Notes under the pieces: generated by a model
What the model was told of the DNA's origin: nothing
Seen by the model: the letters and a program-made list of their open reading frames with translations, nothing else
The model's database searches: none
Position numbers and translations under genes: made by a program
Assembly (NCBI GenBank): GCA_030450655.1
Contig: JAKDIE010000014.1
Coordinates: 1 to 12,832 of the forward strand
Direction: 5' to 3'
DNA: 12,832 nucleotides
From: Ruaniaceae bacterium
Lineage (GTDB): Bacteria > Actinomycetota > Actinomycetes > Actinomycetales > Actinomycetaceae
In this document: in pieces, positions 1 to 6,973 of the stretch
Layout: each line of letters begins with the position of its first letter
Numbering within the stretch: the stretch's first letter is position 1

Positions 1-13
1 CGCCGCTCTTGGC

Positions 14-2809
14 TCACCGAGAGATCGCGGCTGTGGTGGCACCGGCGGCTGCCGCCGCGGCGGAGGCCGCCACGGCGCTCGCGGGGAGGTCCTGGCCAAC
101 GTGGGCCGGGGGCAGTGGCCGGGAGCCGCCGGATTCCGTGAAGACATCATCGAACTCAGGAGCCGATGAGGAGTCGGGAAGAGGGGGCAAGCCCCATTGC
201 GAGGAGTCGAGTGTGGCCGCCGCAGGGCCGAATGTCTCGCTCGTGCCAGCCTCGGCTGCGGCGGGGCCGCCGACTACGAGTGAACCTCCGACCGGTGGCG
301 TCCCACCTGCGGAGTCCGGCGTCACGGGCCGGTCACCACCGCTCCTGTGGAGGCGCTTCCACAAGGGCGCCGAGCGTGGGGCTTCGGGTTCTGCGGGCAG
401 GACGATGTCTCCCCACGGGGCCATCGCACGCAACACATCGCCGGCGTTCTTGGCGGGTACCGCTTCGTCGAGACCACCGAGCGTGGCGCGCAGAGCGAGC
501 AACGCTTCGGCATCGCGGCGTGAGCGCGCGATGGACCTCTCGACGGGATCGCGTTCTTCGAGCGACGGTTCTGCGGGCGACGCCGGAGTCGGATCGACGT
601 GGTCACCCGCGATGAAAGGCTCAGCGGCAGGCGCCAGCCGTCCGGCGGCGCCGAGGTAGCCGAGACCCAGCACCACTACCTCTCCGGTGGGTGTGATTCT
701 CACGCATTCGGCAGAAAACGCACCATGATGGATGCCACGGGCGCGCGCCACATTCAAGAGTGCTGCGCACTCACCCACGATCGCGCGTGCAGTGGCATCG
801 TCTACGGTCAGGTTCGCCGCGCAACGGCCCTCGGACAGCGCCGAGATGACGTAGCCAGAGCCAGCCTGCTCACCCATATCGATGATGTCGGCCACACGTG
901 GATCCGTGAGGATTGCCGCGCGCCGCGCACCGTCGAGCACAGCATCACGCGTTTCGGGCGGAGCGAGAAAGGCCACAACCTCCCGTCCCATGACCGTGTC
1001 CTCACCGCGCCACAGTTCGGCACCGCGTTCGGTGGTGTGGGTGAGGTGGTCGAGGCGGAACCGTCCCGTCAGGAGGTCTCCGGCGGCAAGCGGTAGCACG
1101 GCGGACTCCTTCCGGCTGAGATCGTCTTCATCACCCATCGTATTCGAGTGCACGGTTGACCCCGACGAGGGTCCGCCCGCGCGGCGGAAGCGACGCAGGA
1201 CGGGTGCGAGGATCTCGTCGAGTTCGCCGACGTGGAATGCGCGAAGAAGCGCAACGTAAATCGCGCCCATGATCGCACCGACGACGACGGTCTTGGCTGT
1301 TCCAAGCACGAAAGTTGTGAAGAGGGGGCCCTCGGAGAGTGGTCCCCAGGCGCGTAGCACAAGCCACCCGACGAGTGCCGCCGGCGTCACTGCGAGCGTG
1401 AGGCGCAGATATGTGCGAAGCACTCGACCGCCGTCGAGCAGGCGAAGCTTCGGCCGCAAAGCGAGGTAGCCGGCGATCCCACCGAACCATTGCGAGGCCG
1501 CCACGCAGGCGCAGACGATCACCACCCACCACTGGGCGGGTGCGATGAACACCCCGATCCCGCCGGCGACTACGATCAGCGCCATCGGAATCTGAATGTA
1601 GAAGAGCGTGCGGGCGTCCTCGAACGCGAACGAAACTCTCTGGACCATCGTCCAGAGCGCCTGCCCGGGGATTCCTAGCGAGAGCGCAACAAGGACTGCG
1701 GCGAAGCCGGGCGCCGCCGCGGACGGTGTGGTGGGCAGGGCCGTCTGGACGAGGGGGATTGCGAGCACCACGAATGCGGCGGATGCGAAGACAGTGAAGA
1801 CTCCCACCGTGCGCAGGCCGAAGGAGAGATCTCCGCGCACGCCGGGGACGTTTCGTTCCGCCGCATGCTCGGACATGCGCGTAAACAGTGCGGTGACGAG
1901 AGACACGGTGATGAGAGACTGCGGCAACATGTAGATCGCGAATGCCCCGGTGTAGGCAACGTATGAGGGGACGAAGCCGCCGCCCGCCGCAGCGATTGCC
2001 TCAGCAGCCCCGTTTGCGGCCGATGCCACGTTGACGAGGACGATGTTCCCGAGTTGCCCCACGAGGAGCGCTCCGAACGCCCAGCCGGCCATGCGAGACG
2101 CTGAGCCTAGGCCGGAGCCTCGCACCCCCCAGGTGAGGCGGAACCTGAACCCGGATCGCCGCAGCGGGTAGATGAGGACAACCGCCTGGGCCGCGACTCC
2201 GAGCGTGGCAAACCCACCAACCATCGCGATGCGCGTGGAGTCCCACGCGGCCGGGTCCGCACCGGCGTCGGCCCCTCCAAAAATCCAGATGTACGCCAAC
2301 AGGCCCGCGATCGCGATCACATTGTTGATCACCGGCGCCCACATGTACGGGCCGAACACCGCGCGCGCGTTGAGGACATTCCCGAGCAGCGTGTACATGC
2401 CGTAGAAGAACACCTGCGGCACGCACCAAAAGGCGAAGGCGACGGCGAGGTGGAACCATTCGGGAGCGAGTTGTGAGGCGAAGATCGTGACGAGGAGAGA
2501 GGAGGCGAATGTGAGGATCACTGTGATCCCGAGAAGAATGCTCCCCGCCAAGGTGATCAGACGGTTCACGAAGGCGTCGTCGTTGCGCTTCATCGCCTTG
2601 ACGATGTGCGGCACGAGAATGGCGTTCATGACGCCGCCGGCGATCAGGTTATAGATCGTGTTCGGCAGCGTGTTGGCCACCTGGAACGCGTCCGCCTGGG
2701 CTGTCACGCCGAGCGCACCGATCAGGACGATGAGGCGTACTTGGCCGAGGATCCGCGAGACGAGAGTTCCAGAGAACATCTTCGAGGTTGCTGCTGCGAG
2801 CGAACTCAC
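14..2809 (-). CDS. murJ: MurJ/MviN lipid II flippase fused to a C-terminal pseudokinase domain
   Basis: This 931-residue protein is predicted to flip lipid II across the cytoplasmic membrane. The first ~545 residues form the multi-pass MurJ/MviN membrane domain (MOP superfamily), with the family signatures SRILGQVR and DAFQVANTLPN near the N-terminus. Residues ~570-720 look like a protein-kinase fold without catalytic residues: the HRD position reads HGA (H695-A697), the DFG position reads LGL, and the strand-3 lysine is absent. Residues ~720-931 are a Pro/Ala/Ser-rich tail ending in a ~20-residue Ala-rich stretch. M. tuberculosis MviN (Rv3910) has a similar pseudokinase, which when phosphorylated binds FhaA, but it continues into a transmembrane helix and an extracellular domain not evident here. 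I chose GTG 2809 because GGAGG lies 5 nt upstream and the start overlaps the DUF6049 stop (GTGA). The longer reading frame to 2986 adds 59 residues unlike MurJ. Last visible gene of the operon. Confidence 0.93.
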   Translation of the reverse strand: MSSLAAATSKMFSGTLVSRILGQVRLIVLIGALGVTAQADAFQVANTLPNTIYNLIAGGVMNAILVPHIVKAMKRNDDAFVNRLITLAGSILLGITVILTFASSLLVTIFASQLAPEWFHLAVAFAFWCVPQVFFYGMYTLLGNVLNARAVFGPYMWAPVINNVIAIAGLLAYIWIFGGADAGADPAAWDSTRIAMVGGFATLGVAAQAVVLIYPLRRSGFRFRLTWGVRGSGLGSASRMAGWAFGALLVGQLGNIVLVNVASAANGAAEAIAAAGGGFVPSYVAYTGAFAIYMLPQSLITVSLVTALFTRMSEHAAERNVPGVRGDLSFGLRTVGVFTVFASAAFVVLAIPLVQTALPTTPSAAAPGFAAVLVALSLGIPGQALWTMVQRVSFAFEDARTLFYIQIPMALIVVAGGIGVFIAPAQWWVVIVCACVAASQWFGGIAGYLALRPKLRLLDGGRVLRTYLRLTLAVTPAALVGWLVLRAWGPLSEGPLFTTFVLGTAKTVVVGAIMGAIYVALLRAFHVGELDEILAPVLRRFRRAGGPSSGSTVHSNTMGDEDDLSRKESAVLPLAAGDLLTGRFRLDHLTHTTERGAELWRGEDTVMGREVVAFLAPPETRDAVLDGARRAAILTDPRVADIIDMGEQAGSGYVISALSEGRCAANLTVDDATARAIVGECAALLNVARARGIHHGAFSAECVRITPTGEVVVLGLGYLGAAGRLAPAAEPFIAGDHVDPTPASPAEPSLEERDPVERSIARSRRDAEALLALRATLGGLDEAVPAKNAGDVLRAMAPWGDIVLPAEPEAPRSAPLWKRLHRSGGDRPVTPDSAGGTPPVGGSLVVGGPAAAEAGTSETFGPAAATLDSSQWGLPPLPDSSSAPEFDDVFTESGGSRPLPPAHVGQDLPASAVAASAAAAAAGATTAAISR

Positions 2810-4776
2810 GGCTCCCTCCGTGATGAGCGCCGGCCCGTGCGCTCGGCTTCGAGGACCGCATCGAGTTCCGCGGCAGCCGCATCGATGATTTCGCTGCGGT
2901 TGATGCGCCGATTGCGGCGCACAGTGCGCCAAATGCCGAATGCGAGGGCCGCCACGGCGAGGGCAATGATCGCGATGAGTCCCCAATCCTCCCAGTTGGC
3001 GCGCAGCCGGACCTCGATGATGTAGGAGTCCGAGAGGCTACGCCCGGTGGCGGTCGATACCGATGCGGCGGCCTCGAAATCGCCCCACCCCACCCCTTTC
3101 ACAGGAACCGTGACGCGCGTGGTCGTCGTAGCGGGTATCTCGACCTCGGTGTTCTCCGCGCTTTGGAGCCGCCGGTCGGTGGGCGTGAGCGCCACACTCA
3201 CCGTCACGGCGTGCGGGAGGGAGTTCGTGATGATCACGGGGAACTCGGACTCCGAGGAGATCATGTTTACCTCGGACGGACCCGTGACGGTAACACCTCC
3301 CTGGTAGTAGTCGATGAGCCATGCCGCGCGTGCGAGGGTGCGCGTGCGGGCGGCTGGATCGTCACGCAGGGCGCGCGAGGTGAGCGTGTCAAGACTCGTG
3401 AGCGTGGAGGCGAGGCGCGCCTCCACTTCGGGCGCTAGCGTCGAGAGATCGGCAACGGCCGTGCGGACCTCCGCAGCGGACTCCAACTCTTCCAGAGAGA
3501 TGGCGCCCGCGGGGAGTTCTACCTCCTCGGGAAGATCAAGCGTGAGAGCGGCGGGCGTGCGCGCGAGGACCTCCTCCAGCGTCACGGGCTCCACCCAGGG
3601 AACTTCCACAAGCACGTCACTCACGGCGGTGCCGTCACGAGTGACATCCGCGTCGAACGCGCCAAGAGCGGTGCGGCTCTCCAGCGGGCTTTCGCGGGTG
3701 ATCACGCTCGTGACGGCAGCGAGCAGCTGCCGTTGCTCGGTCTCGTTGAGCGTAAACGTTGTGGCGTCGTCGCTCGCATGGCCCGTGAGGACCTCCGTGA
3801 GACCGGAATCGATCACCACGATCGGAGCCGCAGCGGATTCGACGAGGGCGTTGGGTGTGTCACCGAGCCCTGTGGCACCAGAGACCGCATCGGACGGGAC
3901 GAGTACGGCGTCACTCATGCTCGCGCTTGCCGCCAGCGTGTTCGCGCTGGGATCGGCGAGCCAGGTGACGACGGGCATCCCCGGCTTCGCCGCCGCAGAA
4001 CGTTCCATTGCGGCGGCGTAGGCGTCCGGATCGCCCACGAGTAGCGCCTCCGCGTCCGCGTTCAGCCAGGGCAGTGCGGCGGCGTTGAACAGTGGACCTG
4101 TGCGGTGGGACGGGTCCACGAGGAGCGTGAGGCCGGGGGTTTCATCCAACGTTGCCAAGTCATCAAGGCGTGCGGTGGAACCGGACTGGAGTTCGCTCGC
4201 GGTCTGTGTGACGGGCGCGAGCACCCCCACGCGCGTGGGAGCGACGGAGGGATCATTCCACCAGAGCACGAAGCTCCGCTCCTGATCGGTGATGGCACCG
4301 TCGGCGCGCGCCACTAGCTCGATCCCGCGTGGACCCCACGTATTGAAGGCGAAATCGGTGGCGGGAACCTCGAACGTGACGATTGCCGTGGCGCCGGCGT
4401 CGAGCTCGTCCACGATTTCACGGTCCAGGTAGTGAGCCGGATCGTAGCGTGTGGGGTCCAGCCAGTTCAGGAGGGTCGATCGGGAGTTGGGTGTCCAGCC
4501 TTGGGCGTTGAGCCGGACCGTGACATTCTCGATGGCCTCGCGGGTCGTGTTTGTCACCACGCCGGTGATCGTGGCCGTATCCCCCGTCATGAGAACCAAG
4601 GGCTCGATCCCAGTGATCTCCACATCGATCGCGGGCAGTGTTGCGGTGGGTTGCACATCGGCGCCGAGCGCCCGTGGCGCGAGCGTGGCCTCGGCGGCGC
4701 CCGCCGTCCCTGCGAAGAGGAGAGCCGCCAGCGCGCTCAGCGCGGTAGCCGCCGCCACTCGTCGGCGAGGGTTCAT
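2806..4776 (-). CDS. DUF6049 family secreted/membrane-anchored protein
   Basis: A 656-residue protein of unknown function, best matched by its position and architecture to the actinobacterial DUF6049 family (like Rv3909 of M. tuberculosis). It has an N-terminal signal peptide (MNPRRR, then an Ala/Leu-rich core, likely cleaved near AGA-A at about residue 28). A long extracytoplasmic region has Ig-like beta segments at about residues 50-130 and 490-590. One C-terminal transmembrane helix (~597-620) is followed by a basic cytoplasmic tail of ~35 residues. The middle (~175-330) contains Rossmann-like strands such as LTLLVDPSH and MPVVTWLADPS, with no catalytic motif I recognise. Its ATG overlaps the NUDIX stop (ATGA) and its TGA overlaps the murJ GTG. 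There is no convincing Shine-Dalgarno sequence, so translation probably depends on coupling to the upstream gene. Placement before murJ suggests a cell-envelope role; that is inference. Confidence 0.85.
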   Translation of the reverse strand: MNPRRRVAAATALSALAALLFAGTAGAAEATLAPRALGADVQPTATLPAIDVEITGIEPLVLMTGDTATITGVVTNTTREAIENVTVRLNAQGWTPNSRSTLLNWLDPTRYDPAHYLDREIVDELDAGATAIVTFEVPATDFAFNTWGPRGIELVARADGAITDQERSFVLWWNDPSVAPTRVGVLAPVTQTASELQSGSTARLDDLATLDETPGLTLLVDPSHRTGPLFNAAALPWLNADAEALLVGDPDAYAAAMERSAAAKPGMPVVTWLADPSANTLAASASMSDAVLVPSDAVSGATGLGDTPNALVESAAAPIVVIDSGLTEVLTGHASDDATTFTLNETEQRQLLAAVTSVITRESPLESRTALGAFDADVTRDGTAVSDVLVEVPWVEPVTLEEVLARTPAALTLDLPEEVELPAGAISLEELESAAEVRTAVADLSTLAPEVEARLASTLTSLDTLTSRALRDDPAARTRTLARAAWLIDYYQGGVTVTGPSEVNMISSESEFPVIITNSLPHAVTVSVALTPTDRRLQSAENTEVEIPATTTTRVTVPVKGVGWGDFEAAASVSTATGRSLSDSYIIEVRLRANWEDWGLIAIIALAVAALAFGIWRTVRRNRRINRSEIIDAAAAELDAVLEAERTGRRSSRREP

Positions 4777-5291
4777 GTTCGTCCGGCCAGGATATCCCGA
4801 GCGGCTGCCACCACCCGGCGTTCGTTTGGGTATGCGAGCAGAGACGACACGGTGTCGAGCCGCACCCAGGCCGCCTCCTCGGCTTCGCGGTCCGGGTCAT
4901 TCAGCACCGTGAGGTCACCGCCAATTGCCTCGAGGAGGAAGTGGTGAACGAGTTTGTGGACCCGGCGATCGGCGGCCGCAAACCAGTAATCGATCGTGGC
5001 GAGGTGCAAGAGTGCGCGGCCCTGAATCCCTGTCTCTTCGAACACCTCCCGCACAGCGGTCTCTGGCAACGTTTCGCCACGCTCGATATGGCCTTTGGGT
5101 AGGCACCACTCGAGGCGTCCGCCGCGGTTCCTCCGGGCGATCACTACGGTGACGGCTTCGCCGCCGATCACGTCCACCACCAGCCCGCCAGCGGAGGTTT
5201 CGTCCACAACGGGCAGGAATGTGCGCGCGTTCGGAGCCTGGCGGTGCGGCGGGCGCGGCACCCGCAGCGAAGCAGACTCATGGGCGGACAT
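4773..5291 (-). CDS. NUDIX hydrolase (MutT4-like)
   Basis: A 172-residue NUDIX-family pyrophosphohydrolase, presumed to cleave a nucleoside-diphosphate-linked substrate; the substrate cannot be read from sequence. The NUDIX box is complete: G67, E73, R81-E82, E85-E86 and G88-I89 match the pattern GX5EX7REUXEEXGU, including the metal-binding glutamates. It is preceded by the typical strand and loop RLEWCLPKGH. By position it corresponds to mutT4 (Rv3908) of M. tuberculosis, which also lies between pcnA and the DUF6049/murJ pair. I chose ATG 5291: it gives a normal NUDIX length, while the reading frame open to 5636 would run through the divergent promoter region and into pcnA with low-complexity Arg-rich sequence. 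A -10-like hexamer ends 6 nt before this ATG, so the transcript may be leaderless. First gene of the operon. Confidence 0.9.
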   Translation of the reverse strand: MSAHESASLRVPRPPHRQAPNARTFLPVVDETSAGGLVVDVIGGEAVTVVIARRNRGGRLEWCLPKGHIERGETLPETAVREVFEETGIQGRALLHLATIDYWFAAADRRVHKLVHHFLLEAIGGDLTVLNDPDREAEEAAWVRLDTVSSLLAYPNERRVVAAARDILAGRT

Positions 5292-5362
5292 AAGAACACT
5301 GTAGTCAACGCCTCTCCATTTGGGTGGCGCCTGCACTCGCGTGACGTGAGATTCTAGGGGAC
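5292..5362. promoter_or_regulatory. Divergent promoter region between the NUDIX gene and pcnA
   Basis: This 71-bp gap separates two divergently read genes, so both must be transcribed from it. On the minus side the TACAGT hexamer is the best -10. On the plus side GATTCT (5350-5355) lies 7 nt before the pcnA GTG and is a weak -10 candidate. No operator-like repeat is evident. Confidence 0.5.
5298..5303 (-). promoter_or_regulatory. Candidate -10 element for a leaderless NUDIX-DUF6049-murJ transcript
   Basis: On the minus strand the hexamer TACAGT (fits TANNNT) is followed by exactly six bases and then the ATG of the NUDIX gene. Transcription would then start at or next to the A of the ATG, as in the leaderless mRNAs common in actinobacteria. 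No -35 consensus is visible at 16-18 bp. A GGAGAGG further upstream lies before the -10 and so cannot serve as a ribosome site for this transcript. Confidence 0.45.
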
Positions 5363-6811
5363 GTGCATGTCCCCACACTCGAACAACTCCAGCGAATCGC
5401 CTCATACACGGTGAGTCACCTGCCCGACGACGTCTTCGATCTCGCGCGCCGCTTCGAATCCGCCGGGCACGAGTTGGCATTGGTGGGAGGGCCAGTACGG
5501 GACGCGTTCCTCGGGCACGCGAGCCACGATCTTGATTTCGCGACCTCCGCCCGCCCGGAGGAAACCGAGCGGATCTTGGCGGCGTGGGGGGATACCCACT
5601 GGGACGTGGGCCGGGCGTTTGGCACGATCGCCGCACGCAAGGGTGATTCCGTGGTTGAGGTGACCACCTATCGCACGGACGAGTATGAGGTTGGATCGCG
5701 CAAGCCCAGCGTCGAGTACGGGGACACGCTCGAGGGGGATCTGACGCGCCGGGACTTCACCGTCAACTCGATGGCGGTCCGGCTGCCCAGCCTCGAGTTC
5801 GTGGATCCCACTGGCGGCCAGGAGGATCTCGCCGCCCAACTGCTCATCACGCCGGCACCCCCCGAGCAGTCGTTCGATGACGATCCGTTGCGCATCATGC
5901 GCGCCGCCCGCTTTGCCGCCCAACTGGGGTTCGACGTCGCCCCGGAAACGATGGCCGCGATGACCGCCCTGGCGCCGCGGCTGGAGATCGTCTCGGCGGA
6001 GCGGATTCGTGCCGAGCTCGAGCGGCTGCTCACCTCCCGCTGGCCGCGCAAGGGACTGGAACTCCTCGTCTACACCGGGGTGGCCGATATCGTGCTGCCC
6101 GAACTCTCGAAGCTCCAGGACGCCGTGGACCCGCAGCACCGTCACAAGGATGTGTACGAGCATTCCCTGACCGTGCTCGAGCAGGCGATCGATCTGGAGA
6201 CGGGGCCCGACGGCGCCGTCCCCGGCCCGGACTTCGTGCTGCGGTTCGCTGCCCTCATGCATGATGTCGGCAAGCCGGCCACGCGCCGCTTCGAGTCGAA
6301 CGGGCAGGTGACGTTCCACCACCACGAAGTCGTGGGGGCAAAGATGACGCGCGCGCGCATGCGCGATCTCCGGTTCGACAAGCAGAGCATCAAGGACGTG
6401 ACGAAACTCGTTGAGCTTCACCAGCGGTTCCACGGCTACGGTGAGGCCGCGTGGTCAGATTCCGCAGTGCGCCGCTACGTCACGGACGCGGGCGACCAGC
6501 TCGAGCGCTTGCACCGGCTGACGCGCGCGGACTGCACCACGCGGAATCGGCGCAAGGCCATGCGCCTCGCCGCGGCCTACGACGATCTTGAGGCACGCAT
6601 CGACGAGTTGGCCGAGCAGGAGGAACTCGCGGCGATCCGCCCCGAGCTAGACGGCACGCAGATCATGGAGATTCTTCAAATCCCTGCGGGGCGCGAGGTG
6701 GGTGCGGCGTACGCCTTCCTCTTGGGTTTGCGCATGGAGGAGGGCCCGATCGGTGAGGATGCCGCGCGCGAACGCCTCGAAGAATGGTGGAGCACCTTCT
6801 CGGGTCGGTGA
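5363..6811 (+). CDS. pcnA: CCA tRNA nucleotidyltransferase (PcnA/Cca, pol beta family plus HD domain)
   Basis: A 482-residue enzyme that adds or repairs the 3'-terminal CCA of tRNAs using CTP and ATP. The N-terminal nucleotidyltransferase domain has GGPVRD (42-47), the metal-binding D56-L-D58, and the conserved GDLTRRDFTVNSMA segment. RRDFTVNSMA-type neck motifs and FDDDPLRIMRAARFAAQLGF follow. An HD phosphohydrolase-type domain is present, with the segments HKDVYEHSLTVL and H300-D301-VGK. It aligns closely from end to end with Rv3907c as I recall that sequence. GTG 5363 is the first possible start: an in-frame TGA sits at 5342. AGGGG lies only 2 nt before the GTG, so initiation may be leaderless or poorly SD-dependent. 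It is read divergently from the NUDIX operon, and 162 bp separates it from the PBP gene. The annotation 'poly(A) polymerase' is less likely in this lineage. Confidence 0.95.
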   Translation: MHVPTLEQLQRIASYTVSHLPDDVFDLARRFESAGHELALVGGPVRDAFLGHASHDLDFATSARPEETERILAAWGDTHWDVGRAFGTIAARKGDSVVEVTTYRTDEYEVGSRKPSVEYGDTLEGDLTRRDFTVNSMAVRLPSLEFVDPTGGQEDLAAQLLITPAPPEQSFDDDPLRIMRAARFAAQLGFDVAPETMAAMTALAPRLEIVSAERIRAELERLLTSRWPRKGLELLVYTGVADIVLPELSKLQDAVDPQHRHKDVYEHSLTVLEQAIDLETGPDGAVPGPDFVLRFAALMHDVGKPATRRFESNGQVTFHHHEVVGAKMTRARMRDLRFDKQSIKDVTKLVELHQRFHGYGEAAWSDSAVRRYVTDAGDQLERLHRLTRADCTTRNRRKAMRLAAAYDDLEARIDELAEQEELAAIRPELDGTQIMEILQIPAGREVGAAYAFLLGLRMEEGPIGEDAARERLEEWWSTFSGR

Positions 6812-6973
6812 GAGACGACCGCCCCAGCCAGCGATCCTGCGTGCCAGTCGCCGGACCCAGTCGGCGTGCCTCTGAAATCGCCAAAGGAGCTCGGTTCTCC
6901 CAGTCGTGAGCCTGGGGTAATACGCTTAGTGCTCAAGACGCGGTGCAGCACGTGCGCCGGGAAGGCGGGAAAA
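6812..6973 (+). promoter_or_regulatory. pcnA-PBP intergenic region with a weak promoter candidate
   Basis: This 162-bp gap must contain the end of the pcnA transcript and, if separate, the promoter of the PBP gene. The best -10 candidate is TACGCT at 6921-6926 (overlapping TAATAC 6918-6923), which would leave a ~40-nt leader before GTG 6974; no good -35 is seen. Two short stems are present (CGCCG 6849-6853 with CGGCG 6862-6866; CCCAG 6899-6903 with CTGGG 6912-6916). Neither has a T-tract, so I do not call a terminator. Confidence 0.3.

Noticed and set aside
5292..5636. N-terminal extension of the NUDIX frame by 115 residues
   Set aside because: It would overlap the start of pcnA and the divergent promoter, and its Arg/Pro-rich sequence is unlike NUDIX proteins.
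5402..6433. Long open frame (343 codons) on the minus strand inside pcnA
   Set aside because: It is antisense to a clear CCA-adding enzyme, has no recognisable domain, and is His/Arg/Gly-rich as expected from the reverse of a high-GC gene.
6849..6916. Intrinsic terminator for pcnA
   Set aside because: The two stems are only 5 bp and neither is followed by a T-rich run.
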